DNA of 64,000 nt from Deltaproteobacteria bacterium (GTDB taxonomy: Bacteria; UBA10199; DSSB01; JACPFA01). Below the pieces are notes generated by a model that did no database searches, was not told the DNA's origin, and saw only the letters and a list, made by a program, of their open reading frames with translations. A program made the position numbers and the translations under genes. The DNA is taken from the NCBI GenBank assembly GCA_016183235.1, contig JACPFA010000042.1:1-64000 (forward strand), in the 5' to 3' direction. This document shows, one piece after another, positions 8,522-16,773 of the stretch; the first letter of the stretch is position 1; the number at the start of each line of letters is the position of its first letter.

Positions 8522-9762
8522 GAGGGTTCCTCCAAAAAGTTCAGAAGTTGGCCATGATATTTTTTGGCATCCTGGAAGCCGATTTCGATGAGTTGTTCCA
8601 AATAACCTTTTTCAAAGGTTAAATAACTCATGAGGTCCAGACTGAGTGCGGGTTCAATATCCAAAGCTTTCATTAAAAATTTTTCAAGCAAGGTCATAGA
8701 ATGGACCTTTGAAGAACCCCGTCGATACCATTCGGCAAAAACAGATGAAAGGGGCTGGCTGGGGCCTATTTCCAAAAGGTCTATTTTGTCTATGGGATGC
8801 CGATCGCCTAAAACACTGTTGATCCGATCCAGATAATCCTTGCCATAGATTTTTTCACTGGCCTCAATCATTCGGTTGATTCGTTCAAGTTGATCCATGT
8901 CGTAATTGAGACGATCCAGGAAAAATGCATTGAACAATTTCCCCAAATGTTCTCCCAGGCTTGGAGGACACCTGGTTTCGGGGCATGCGTGTTCAGTTTT
9001 ATTTCCATGACGAGCATTTAGACTGATGGTAAGAATTTTGCGAGCTCCCAAATGAATGGCCGGGGAAAGGGGCGTGTTCAGCCTCACACTTCCATCGACA
9101 TAGCGATTATCCCCAATGACGACACTTGGAAAAACCAGGGGAATGGCGGCTGAACCCATTGCATGTTCGGGGCCAAGATCCACCTCGTGTATCGGATAAT
9201 CTCCCTTTGAGGAACTTTTGCCTCCTTTTTGAATAAATATCTCCGGGCTTCCCGTGCGCATTCGGGTTGCAACCAGAGAAATAGAATCAACCAATTTTTC
9301 CCGAACGTTCTGATGCAACTGTTTCCAATCGATAATTTTATTCAGGTGCGGCAAAAAAGGTTTTGTGTCAAAGAGCGCAAAAAAATGAGGTTTGACTCCG
9401 TGCTTTTCTTTGAAAAAGTCATGGCGGAAAAGATTTCCGAGAATACCCAAGGTGCTTTTTGCCAAAAAATGCGACAAGGCGGATAAATTTCTCGAATAAA
9501 TGTTTTCCGTTTTGAGTTCCCGCCATAAAGACACGATTCGTTTGCCCTGATGTTCGAGATCGTTGGCCGTTGAAGCCATAAAGCAGGTATTGATGGCGCC
9601 CACGCTAGAACCACACTGAATTGGAAAACGCCGATGCCTGACCGAGGCTGGCAACATCGTTCGGATATAATGAATAATCCCCACTTCATAGGCGCCACGG
9701 GCACCTCCTCCGGAGAGTACAAGGGCAAGTTGACGATTATCTTTTTTATCAAGCCTGTTCAT
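8518..9762 (-). CDS. Patatin-like phospholipase
   Basis: 414 aa. Oxyanion loop SGGGARGAYEVG (residues 17-28), nucleophile Ser53 in GSSVG, and the partner Asp in VDGSVRLNTP complete the Ser-Asp dyad. No signal peptide. Start at ATG 9762, which has AAGGGGG 5 nt upstream and overlaps the preceding gene by 14 nt; an upstream in-frame start at 9798 is not preferred. Family members hydrolyse acyl esters of membrane lipids. Its place inside an arsenosugar operon suggests a role with arsenic-containing lipids, which is inference only. Confidence 0.9.
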   Translation of the reverse strand: MNRLDKKDNRQLALVLSGGGARGAYEVGIIHYIRTMLPASVRHRRFPIQCGSSVGAINTCFMASTANDLEHQGKRIVSLWRELKTENIYSRNLSALSHFLAKSTLGILGNLFRHDFFKEKHGVKPHFFALFDTKPFLPHLNKIIDWKQLHQNVREKLVDSISLVATRMRTGSPEIFIQKGGKSSSKGDYPIHEVDLGPEHAMGSAAIPLVFPSVVIGDNRYVDGSVRLNTPLSPAIHLGARKILTISLNARHGNKTEHACPETRCPPSLGEHLGKLFNAFFLDRLNYDMDQLERINRMIEASEKIYGKDYLDRINSVLGDRHPIDKIDLLEIGPSQPLSSVFAEWYRRGSSKVHSMTLLEKFLMKALDIEPALSLDLMSYLTFEKGYLEQLIEIGFQDAKKYHGQLLNFLEEPS

Positions 9763-10312
9763 GCGGCCCCCTTGTTTGACAAAAACCATGCGGCTCAATC
9801 CCCAGTGCGCTATTGAACATCGCTGACATGGCTTGATGAGTGATCAACCCTGTCAGTTCAATGATCGCATCATCGTTTAAAAATTTCTTGAGCTCTCTTT
9901 GACATTCCGAACCGAAAGTTTTGTCTGAATGAACAACCGCCTCAGCATAACTCAAAATTAGTTTTTCTTTGTCACTGTAGAGTGGGTTATTTTTATACAC
10001 CGATAACGCCTCTAGTTTTTCTTGGGATAAGCCGAGCTTAATTGCATCGGACATGTTCATATCGATACAAAAAGAACAGTGGAGTAATTGTGAAATATGC
10101 ACCCGCACCAGAGCACGCCAACTTTTATCCAATGGAGATTTTTTTCTATTGAATGCCATCAGCATCCACAAAAATCCAAAGAACGCCCGAGGATGCCTAC
10201 CCCAATATAAAATAGGTTGTAGAGGTTTACCCAGTTTCTTTTTTTGGCTGGCGATCATGAGGCGCATCCACCAAGTGTAGCTTGGTTTTTCAGGTGGTAT
10301 GATTACACCCAT
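9749..10312 (-). CDS. AhpD/carboxymuconolactone decarboxylase-family protein
   Basis: 187 aa. The CMD core contains the redox CxxC in LLHCSFCIDMN, followed by MSDAIKLGLS as in AhpD-like alkylhydroperoxidases. The N-terminal 50 residues are an extra basic extension. Start ATG at 10312 with GGAGGT three bases upstream, overlapping the stop of the glycosyltransferase gene. A CMD/peroxidase-like protein is a recurrent neighbour of arsS/arsM genes in other bacteria, and that fits this operon. Its actual reaction is unknown. Confidence 0.88.
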   Translation of the reverse strand: MGVIIPPEKPSYTWWMRLMIASQKKKLGKPLQPILYWGRHPRAFFGFLWMLMAFNRKKSPLDKSWRALVRVHISQLLHCSFCIDMNMSDAIKLGLSQEKLEALSVYKNNPLYSDKEKLILSYAEAVVHSDKTFGSECQRELKKFLNDDAIIELTGLITHQAMSAMFNSALGIEPHGFCQTRGPHEQA

Positions 10313-11556
10313 AGCACCTCCTGGCTTTGGAGTTCATTTTTTAAAAAAACCAGATCTTCATAAACATCGACATCAGAGAGTTTGGGTAAAAGCACGATTT
10401 CACCGTAATTCTTAACCTTTGCCATCAACTCTTCGCAGGTATCGACTTGACTGTAGGCAACCGACTCCCATACCTCTTTAGGCAAAGGTGCCGACCCACC
10501 AAAAAGATAAAACCCACCATCACGGGCGGGGCCAATGACAAACTTATTTTTATCTTGAAGGGTTTGATGGGCTTTTAAAAGGATATTGCTAGTAAGTTGA
10601 GGGGCATCAGAACCAATCAGCATCACACGTTGATACACGTTGTAGAGTTTAGAATAGATGCAATGAAGCCGCTCGCCTAGGCCCCCATCACCTTGTAATA
10701 TGCGAGAAAAATCGCCCCAGCGAAAATCGTTTAGCCCTGCGGATTCGGCCACGGCCCAATAAGGATAAATATCCGAATCTTTTTCGACATGCTTAATTAC
10801 ACTTTTCATAGCCTGAAGGCAAAACTCGTAAAATTCTAAGGCTGACTCATGACCGATGGTTTGGGCTAACCTGGTTTTGATAGGGGTCAGACCCGGTGTT
10901 TTCACAAAAACCGCTAAAGCACTGCTTTGGCCCCGCTGAATCTTTTTTAACTTTTTTCTCTCAAGGCTCGCCTGCTTGGTCCATAGTTTATAATAGAGGA
11001 GCGTTGTTTTGAGCCAACCTTGTTCACGGTATTTTCTGGCACTGGTTTTTAGGATGCTTCCCGTCGATAGAAGCTTAATAGCTTTTTGGTGTGCCCGCCA
11101 AATAAAAACATGATCTTCACCATAAGCGACATCTTCAGGAAAACCACCCATGAACGCAAAATTTTCTCGTGATAAACAAAACCCTTGGTCACCAAAGGGA
11201 ATCCCCATCCACTCTGAACGAATCCAGCAACCAAGCTCATTGATGCGGGTAAACGGTGGCCCGTCGAGTAAAAACCGGAGGTTAAAATAATGCAGGGCAT
11301 GAGGATTATTGTTTAAAGATTCAAGCAAAGCCTTGAGGGTTTTTGTAGAAAGTCTTGAGTCGGCGTGTAAAAACCAAAAAAAATCGCGGGTGGCTTTTTG
11401 TGCACCTTCGTTCAGTTGCTCAGAGCGCGAAGAGCCTTTAACAATAATGATTTCTGCATCTTTTTCAACTGGCTGGAGATCTTGCAAAAGTGCTTCAAGC
11501 AGAGCCTCGGAGGGCCCCACCGGAATAATGATCGAAATGTTTTTAAACGTAACCAT
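10303..11556 (-). CDS. Fused glycosyltransferase (TIGR04283-like) and DUF2064/TIGR04282-like protein
   Basis: 417 aa, two domains that are usually separate proteins. The N-terminal half (1-210) is a GT2-type transferase: NISIIIPVGPSE at the start, FFWFLHADSRL for the metal-binding DxD-like site, PFGDQGFCLSRENF and a basic tail. The C-terminal half (from about residue 211, ALAVFVKTPGLTPIKTRLA) is a nucleotidyltransferase-like domain with LIGSDAPQL and ARDGGFYLFGG. Both families co-occur in arsenosugar clusters. The fusion would couple nucleotide-sugar activation and transfer. Lies 8 nt after arsM. Confidence 0.88.
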   Translation of the reverse strand: MVTFKNISIIIPVGPSEALLEALLQDLQPVEKDAEIIIVKGSSRSEQLNEGAQKATRDFFWFLHADSRLSTKTLKALLESLNNNPHALHYFNLRFLLDGPPFTRINELGCWIRSEWMGIPFGDQGFCLSRENFAFMGGFPEDVAYGEDHVFIWRAHQKAIKLLSTGSILKTSARKYREQGWLKTTLLYYKLWTKQASLERKKLKKIQRGQSSALAVFVKTPGLTPIKTRLAQTIGHESALEFYEFCLQAMKSVIKHVEKDSDIYPYWAVAESAGLNDFRWGDFSRILQGDGGLGERLHCIYSKLYNVYQRVMLIGSDAPQLTSNILLKAHQTLQDKNKFVIGPARDGGFYLFGGSAPLPKEVWESVAYSQVDTCEELMAKVKNYGEIVLLPKLSDVDVYEDLVFLKNELQSQEVLWV

Positions 11557-11564
11557 AGGTTAGG

Positions 11565-12668
11565 TCAGCAACACCCTTGATTCAAAGGGGCTTCACCCGA
11601 AACGATCGATCCTTTCGGGCCACAATCAAACAAACCATAATGGGTCGACAAATCCCCTTCCACACGAAAGTGCAGGGCATATCGCGTTTGTGCCAGCATC
11701 GCCGCTGTGTTACTGCACACCAACACAGGCCGCCCCTTTTCAAAAAGGTGATGATCGTCGAGTGGGAAGGCCTGCGAACATTGAGGGATGGTTCCTAAAT
11801 AATAGGCCACCTGGCCATAATCTTCACAACGATCTTCCAATTTCAATTTGAAAGCCCGAATAGTCATGGAGTAAAAGGGAATCGTTCCGACTTTGTGTTC
11901 GATGTCAGGGTTTTGGAGGATGATTTTTCTTTGCGTCACCACGCGGGAATCAAGACAGCCAATCTCGGCCAAGAGCCGTCTGAAATCTTCGATATACAAA
12001 GCACCCCCGAGACACTCCCCGACCAAGACGGGATCTTTTGCTAAATGTGCGGGCAAGCGTTGGCCCGAAAAGACGTCTGCAAAATACAATTCCCCCCCAG
12101 GTTTTAAGACACGAAAAATTTCAGAAAAGACGCGGCGCTTTTCGGGTGAAAGATTGATCACACAATTGGAAACCACAACGTCGATCGAATTTGTTTGGAT
12201 TCCTAATCCTTCCAAATCCTCGATATATCCATGCAGAAACTCCACATTGTTTTTGGAATAACCGAACGACTGACGATGGTAATCGAGGTGATTTCGGGCA
12301 ACAGCTAATTGCTCCTCCGTCATATCAACCCCGATCACTTTGCCTTCGGGCCCCACAAGCTTAGAGAGGATAAAAGTATCCCGCCCTGCCCCACAACCAA
12401 GATCAAGAACCGTTTTTCCCTCTAACACAGCCGGAATGGGTGAACCACATCCGTAAAATTTTTCTAACACCTCAGGATGAATTTGGCTAATGACAGGCTT
12501 GAGATGGGCGGGCCCGGCATCGGTCGTACAACAGGCATTGGTTTTTAAATCCCCATTCGTTTTTAGGATCTTGCCATAGTATTGTTTTATGCTTCGACTT
12601 TGCTCAGCATAGATGCTTCGGCTTTGCTCAGCATAAACACTTTCGAATGTTTGATTCTTATCAGTCAT
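11565..12668 (-). CDS. arsM: Arsenite S-adenosylmethionine methyltransferase ArsM
   Basis: 367 aa. SAM-binding LDLGCGAGRDTF and VIGVDMTEEQL; As(III)-binding cysteines in TNACCT, SNCVINLSPEKR and VGECLGGALY, as in ArsM enzymes. C-terminal extension ends in GCC. Methylates arsenite, the first committed step to arsenosugars. Start at ATG 12668, which overlaps the arsS stop as ATGA and is preceded by GGAGGGG; the longer frame to 12710 is not needed. Odd feature: two copies of YAEQSRSI lie between residues 11 and 26, encoded by a 24-bp tandem repeat (12589-12636), just before the conserved QYYGKIL. Confidence 0.94.
   Translation of the reverse strand: MTDKNQTFESVYAEQSRSIYAEQSRSIKQYYGKILKTNGDLKTNACCTTDAGPAHLKPVISQIHPEVLEKFYGCGSPIPAVLEGKTVLDLGCGAGRDTFILSKLVGPEGKVIGVDMTEEQLAVARNHLDYHRQSFGYSKNNVEFLHGYIEDLEGLGIQTNSIDVVVSNCVINLSPEKRRVFSEIFRVLKPGGELYFADVFSGQRLPAHLAKDPVLVGECLGGALYIEDFRRLLAEIGCLDSRVVTQRKIILQNPDIEHKVGTIPFYSMTIRAFKLKLEDRCEDYGQVAYYLGTIPQCSQAFPLDDHHLFEKGRPVLVCSNTAAMLAQTRYALHFRVEGDLSTHYGLFDCGPKGSIVSGEAPLNQGCC
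12589..12636. repeat. 24-bp tandem repeat (two units) inside arsM
   Basis: Units 12589-12612 and 12613-12636 differ at two positions. The sequence TTTGCTCAGCAT and its neighbours resemble a common dispersed intergenic repeat. In frame it encodes YAEQSRSI twice and does not break the gene. Confidence 0.85.
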
Positions 12669-13606
12669 GTTAAGGCCCCTCCACACGATGACCCCGCCCC
12701 TGCCGTGCAACCATAGCAGTGCTCAGCAAAGGCAATGTTGTTGGTTAATAATTCATTAAAAGATTGAATCTCCCAGATGGTTTTTTGTTGTCTCCCAATC
12801 GGGATTTCTAACATTTGGTTAAAATCGCAATCATAGATCTGCCCATCCCACCCAATGGAAATCAAATGACGACACATAACATTGGCAGCCGCTTGGGGAT
12901 TGAAACTGTTTACCAGTAGCTGCATGTATTCTTCAAACTTGTCGGTGCGGTGTAAGAAATCTAAAAAACGTTTAATCGGCATGTTGGTAATAGTATAAAG
13001 GTGATTGAACTCAATACCAAACAGTTCTTTTAATTCTCTTTTATAATCGGCTTCTAACTTTTCTTGCGGCGGAGGAAGAAAGGGGCCAAGTGGATTGTAA
13101 ACTAAATCCAATTGAAGCCCCGTGTTCGCCCGACCATATCCCAACTCATTAAGCAGCCTTAAGGCCCGAATGCTTTTATCAAACACACCATTGCCCCGTT
13201 GTTGATCGACATTTTCTTTGGAATAACACGGAAGCGAGGCTATTACTTTAACACGATATTCTCGTAAAAATTGTGCGGTGTCCTCCTGGCCTTTCTCAAA
13301 GAAAACGGTCAGATTGCAACGATCGATAACTTCCTTTTTTCTTTTTTTTAGTTCCTGCACTAAATGACGAAAATGGCGATTAAGTTCTGGCGCACCACCC
13401 GTAACATCAACAGTATGAATCGTTTCAGCTTGATCTAAAAGAATCATTAAGCGATCGATGGTTTTTTTCTCCATCATTTCAGTACGCTTAGGCCCCGCTT
13501 CTACATGACAGTGATGGCAGGCCTGGTTACAAAGCTTGCCCACGTTGAGCTGCAAAACTTCCATCGGCTGCCGATTGAGCTGCAAACCCTGCTGAAACAA
13601 TTTCAT
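12665..13606 (-). CDS. arsS: Arsenosugar biosynthesis radical SAM protein ArsS
   Basis: 313 aa. Radical SAM cluster motif Cys26-x3-Cys30-x2-Cys33 (LCNQACHHCHVEAGPKR), TGGAPELNRHF SAM-binding stretch, and a C-terminal Cys-rich domain with CRHLISIGWDGQIYDCDFNQ and CYGCTAGAGSSCGG. These are the hallmarks of ArsS, which transfers a 5'-deoxyadenosyl group to methylated arsenic in arsenosugar formation. Overlaps the PiT gene stop by 4 nt and arsM by ATGA, so the three are co-translated. Confidence 0.94.
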   Translation of the reverse strand: MKLFQQGLQLNRQPMEVLQLNVGKLCNQACHHCHVEAGPKRTEMMEKKTIDRLMILLDQAETIHTVDVTGGAPELNRHFRHLVQELKKRKKEVIDRCNLTVFFEKGQEDTAQFLREYRVKVIASLPCYSKENVDQQRGNGVFDKSIRALRLLNELGYGRANTGLQLDLVYNPLGPFLPPPQEKLEADYKRELKELFGIEFNHLYTITNMPIKRFLDFLHRTDKFEEYMQLLVNSFNPQAAANVMCRHLISIGWDGQIYDCDFNQMLEIPIGRQQKTIWEIQSFNELLTNNIAFAEHCYGCTAGAGSSCGGALT

Positions 13607-14730
13607 GGCACCACCCCCTTAAAAAACCAAAAAAAGAGACCCCCCAGCACCATCGCCACCGGTAGGGTGATGAGCCATGAAGTGGCAATGCCGGCAATGG
13701 TCTTCCACTTGGCTTTTTGTGTAACTGCGCCAATTCCAAAGAGTGCCCCGCAAGAAACATGGGTGGTAGAAACGGGCATCCCCATTTTTGAAGCCAAGAT
13801 TACCAAGGCGCTAGTGACTAGATTTGCCAAAAAACCCTGGGCGTGATTCATGTCAGTGATTCGAAGAGACATTGTGTTGGCAACTTTTTTTGCGCTTATA
13901 ATCCCTCCCAACACAATCAAAACCCCAACGCCTACGATAGAAAAGCGAGGGCCGAAAACCTGACTGGCAAGAAGAACCGCGGCAATTTTGGGCGTGTCAT
14001 TAAGCCCACGTGCAAAACTAACGGCACCCGCCGACAAATAATGCAGGCCATCTAAAAGTGAACCAAGGTCAATTCCCAAAAGCCTCCCCTGATATCGCTC
14101 CACACAATGAGCCTTGGTTCCAAAAGATATTTCGGGATGAGTAGACAGGCTCATCAAAGCCTGCTCACGCGAAAGTCCCAGCGGAACCACACCCACCACT
14201 TGTGTGCCCACACACAAACAGTTTTGTTTTTGAAGGCCAGAGAACAATTTTATCTTTTTTAACAATGGATAGAGCCCCATGGTTGCAAAAATTGCAAACA
14301 AGGGGCTCACAAGAAGGGGAAGAAAAAAAGTTCCAAATAGTTTGGAAAGCTGAATGCCAGAAGTCGATGCCATCAAACCCACTCCGACTAAAGCACCAAC
14401 CAGTGCATGGGTGGTAGAGATGGGAAACCCTAAGCGGGTTGCCAACCACACTGTCATTGCAGCAGCAAATCCGACGGCCAAAGGAAAACTTTTGAGATGA
14501 AGAATGGCATCGGGAACCAAACCTTTGCCACTAAAAGCAACTAAAAGCCCTTTGGCAAGCAGCAACGCGGCCAAAGACCCAAGCGCTGTCGTCAAGGTAG
14601 CCCAGGCTAAGGCTTTTTTATAATCTGTGGTGCCGCTTCCATATAATGTAGCCACCCCTTTGAAATTGTCATTGGCCCCGTTGGCGAAAGCAAGAAAGAA
14701 CCCACACAGAATGCCAAGAATAATTTCCAT
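13603..14730 (-). CDS. PiT-family phosphate (arsenate) transporter
   Basis: 375 aa with about ten membrane segments and the two inverted PiT signatures: GANDNFKGVATLYGSG near the N-terminus and MPVSTTHVSCGALFGIGA near the C-terminus, plus FPISTTHALVGALVG and GLNDTPKIAA in the middle. PiT carriers move phosphate (and arsenate) with cations. Start ATG 14730 has a GGGGG-type SD 4 nt upstream; a TTG at 14733 is the alternative. Position between arsS and the SPASM gene suggests arsenate uptake or phosphate balance for the pathway. Confidence 0.92.
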   Translation of the reverse strand: MEIILGILCGFFLAFANGANDNFKGVATLYGSGTTDYKKALAWATLTTALGSLAALLLAKGLLVAFSGKGLVPDAILHLKSFPLAVGFAAAMTVWLATRLGFPISTTHALVGALVGVGLMASTSGIQLSKLFGTFFLPLLVSPLFAIFATMGLYPLLKKIKLFSGLQKQNCLCVGTQVVGVVPLGLSREQALMSLSTHPEISFGTKAHCVERYQGRLLGIDLGSLLDGLHYLSAGAVSFARGLNDTPKIAAVLLASQVFGPRFSIVGVGVLIVLGGIISAKKVANTMSLRITDMNHAQGFLANLVTSALVILASKMGMPVSTTHVSCGALFGIGAVTQKAKWKTIAGIATSWLITLPVAMVLGGLFFWFFKGVVP

Positions 14731-14744
14731 CAAACCCCCTTTTC

Positions 14745-16202
14745 TTATTTAGATGCTGCAAACGACAAAAGGTTTCTCTCGTGTAATGCCCTCAAAAAAG
14801 TGAGGGATTCATTGACAAAAGTGTCTTCGGACATATCAGGTAATTCCTTCGTAAATTTTTCAAGGACCCCTGCTACGGTGCTTGATGGATGGGCTATGAG
14901 AATTTTAAAAAATTTTGCTGCGGCCTGACTTAGGTTCATCACCCGTATCTGCTGGTCACGTGCATCTTTGTATATCAACAGCACTATTTCTCCACTGTTG
15001 TATTCAGTTAAATCGGATTCTGCCGTCATCTGATGAACGGGATAGCTGAATTTTTGAAAACGAAATTGAGGATTTAAAATAACCTTGGCTTCGGCAAGCA
15101 AAAGTTCATTCGATGATGGAGAAGGAGCTGTAGCAGCGAAAACCTCTGCTTCTTCAAGCTCAGAGCTTAACGATTGATAGCGGGCAAGGTCCATTCCAAA
15201 TACGGTTGACTGTCTTGCAATGGCAAAAAAGTTTTCTGCCCGGATCCCCTCGTCAAGCAGCTTAGGATAAACGGTCTGTTTGATTTGACAATCGACCGAT
15301 TTATTTTTTTCTCGGCTCAAAGGGCAACCACTGTGACAAAGGGCAAAGTAAGGGCAGTCTTTGCATTCAGGGTCGATGGGGCGATTGTTATAAAGTGGCT
15401 TTCGTTTACTGCGAATTTCCTCAAAAGATTCTTGAAACCAATTTGCAAAAACACCCAAATCATAATAACTCTTATTACAAGAGTAACAGTTGCCATCAAT
15501 ATCAAATTCATAAAAATTGCAGTCGTTGCCATCATGCATGCAAAGATCGGGCATAAAGGCTTGGAGATGTTTGAGGTTGCGGCTGGCGTAAAGCCATTCG
15601 GCAAAGCGAATTTTTTCTTCTTCCGTAATCCCATAACCATGTTCACCTAATTTAAAGGTAATGCCCACCACCAGTGGTCGGATGGATTCTACCCAATCGC
15701 TGAATTCCTTCAGGTGTTTGATGGTTAGGCTGGTGATAACGCCAAGCACCCCCACCTCAAATCCCCTTTTTCTCAATTCGGTGATATTTTTCATCACCAG
15801 GTGCCAGGTGTTATTTCGTTGTGGGTTGTGGATTTCAGGGCTCCCGTCGATGCTAATCCCCACAAAAAGTCGCTTGGGATCTTGGATCACCCCCAAAAGC
15901 TTATCAAGATATTGCGGTGTAAACCGTGTTCCGTTAGACTGTATTCTTACATCGTCAGTCACTTGACCAAAGTGCTTGATCACCTCACCTAATGTTTCAG
16001 CCGAAAGAATCGTGGGTTCGGCCCCATGCAGTGTCACATTTCCCAACCCAAACTTTTCTGTTTTCACCTTGGCAACGAACCGTTTTGCCGATTCCAACGC
16101 CTTTTGATTGTAGTCACTTTGTTTGCTTTTATTATATTCAGGCACATAACAGTATTGGCACCTTAAGTTACACACCTTGCTGATCGCAAAATAACAATTC
16201 AT
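14745..16202 (-). CDS. Radical SAM/SPASM protein with PqqD-like C-terminal domain
   Basis: 485 aa. Radical SAM motif Cys11-x3-Cys15-x2-Cys18 (VCNLRCQYCYVPEY); SPASM auxiliary cluster cysteines in CNFYEFDIDGNCYSC and CKDCPYFALCHSGC. Residues from about 400 (ILLIYKD, NLSQAAAKFFKIL, then LRALHERNLL) look like a PqqD/RRE-type winged peptide-recognition domain. This architecture is typical of enzymes that modify ribosomal peptides. AAGGAG lies 5 nt before the ATG. It is first in the nine-gene arsenic operon and divergent from a Cys-rich secreted peptide that could be its substrate. Not recognised as a named family. Confidence 0.85.
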   Translation of the reverse strand: MNCYFAISKVCNLRCQYCYVPEYNKSKQSDYNQKALESAKRFVAKVKTEKFGLGNVTLHGAEPTILSAETLGEVIKHFGQVTDDVRIQSNGTRFTPQYLDKLLGVIQDPKRLFVGISIDGSPEIHNPQRNNTWHLVMKNITELRKRGFEVGVLGVITSLTIKHLKEFSDWVESIRPLVVGITFKLGEHGYGITEEEKIRFAEWLYASRNLKHLQAFMPDLCMHDGNDCNFYEFDIDGNCYSCNKSYYDLGVFANWFQESFEEIRSKRKPLYNNRPIDPECKDCPYFALCHSGCPLSREKNKSVDCQIKQTVYPKLLDEGIRAENFFAIARQSTVFGMDLARYQSLSSELEEAEVFAATAPSPSSNELLLAEAKVILNPQFRFQKFSYPVHQMTAESDLTEYNSGEIVLLIYKDARDQQIRVMNLSQAAAKFFKILIAHPSSTVAGVLEKFTKELPDMSEDTFVNESLTFLRALHERNLLSFAASK

Positions 16203-16239
16203 CTAAACTCCTTTTCGTCTGAGATGCAGAATTTTAATA

Positions 16240-16305
16240 AAAGTCTCTTGCTGATGGCGATATGATTAAGAACATATCGATTTTTTTCGTTGCTCATGAG
16301 ACTTT
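16240..16305. promoter_or_regulatory. Nested dyad in the divergent SPASM/Cys-peptide promoter region
   Basis: Outer arms AAAGTCTC (16240-16247) and GAGACTTT (16298-16305); inner arms CGATATG (16258-16264) and CATATCG (16273-16279), all perfect. It is the only symmetric structure in the 157-bp intergenic region that must hold both promoters, so an operator for a shared regulator is plausible. A T-run after the inner arm means a weak terminator cannot be excluded. Confidence 0.45.
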
Positions 16306-16359
16306 CTAAGATCTTTAACATCCAACGGTTCAAAATGATTTTACAAACAAGGAGGTAGA

Positions 16360-16674
16360 ATGGACAAGAAAAAACTGCTCATTTCTGGGTTAACCCTCGC
16401 GGGTTTTCTGGCAATGAGTTCACTCACACCCCTGGGATCGGTTTCCTTTGCCGAAGACCAAGTCCCCCCGGCAAAAGAGACCCAAAAAAGCACTGACATG
16501 AAAAGTGGAAGTTGCGGCGCGGGTTCCTGCGGGGCCACGAAAGACACCAAGAAAAAAGAAGATAAGAAAGAAGAAGCCAAGATGAAGGAAGGTTCCTGCA
16601 GTGGAACCAAAGATAAGGCAAAAGAAGGCGATAAGAAGGAAGACAAGCATGGAAGCTGCACAGCTATGAAGTAA
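16360..16674 (+). CDS. Small secreted Lys-rich peptide with four Gly-Ser-Cys motifs
   Basis: 104 aa, AAGGAGGT SD 5 nt before the ATG. A signal peptide (MDKKKLLISGLTLAGFLAMS, likely cleavage near SVSFAED) is followed by a low-complexity Lys/Glu-rich region with cysteines only in GSC contexts: KSGSCGAGSCGATK, EGSCSGTK and HGSCTAMK at the C-terminus. It resembles Cys-repeat precursors or metal-binding peptides rather than an enzyme. Its divergent neighbour is a SPASM radical SAM protein with a peptide-recognition domain, which makes it a candidate modified peptide; metal or arsenic sequestration is an alternative. Followed by a strong terminator. Confidence 0.75.
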   Translation: MDKKKLLISGLTLAGFLAMSSLTPLGSVSFAEDQVPPAKETQKSTDMKSGSCGAGSCGATKDTKKKEDKKEEAKMKEGSCSGTKDKAKEGDKKEDKHGSCTAMK

Positions 16675-16717
16675 AATTAGGGGCCCTCTAAAAAAGGGCC
16701 CATCGCTTTAACCCTTT

Positions 16718-16751
16718 AGCCCCGGCAATTCTAAATTGTCGGGGCTTTTTT
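16718..16751 (+). terminator. Rho-independent terminator after the Cys-rich peptide gene
   Basis: Stem AGCCCCGGCAAT / ATTGTCGGGGCT (12 bp, one G-U), 5-nt loop TCTAA, then a T-run. A second GGGCCC-based stem lies just upstream (16681-16701). Confidence 0.9.
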
Positions 16752-16773
16752 GTTTTCCCAAAATTTTTTTGGG

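Noticed and set aside
9634-9816. 60-aa plus-strand frame across the patatin start
   Set aside because: Antisense shadow without SD.
16258-16290. Inner dyad plus T-run as an intrinsic terminator
   Set aside because: Stem is only 7 bp and AT-rich, and no plus-strand gene ends there.
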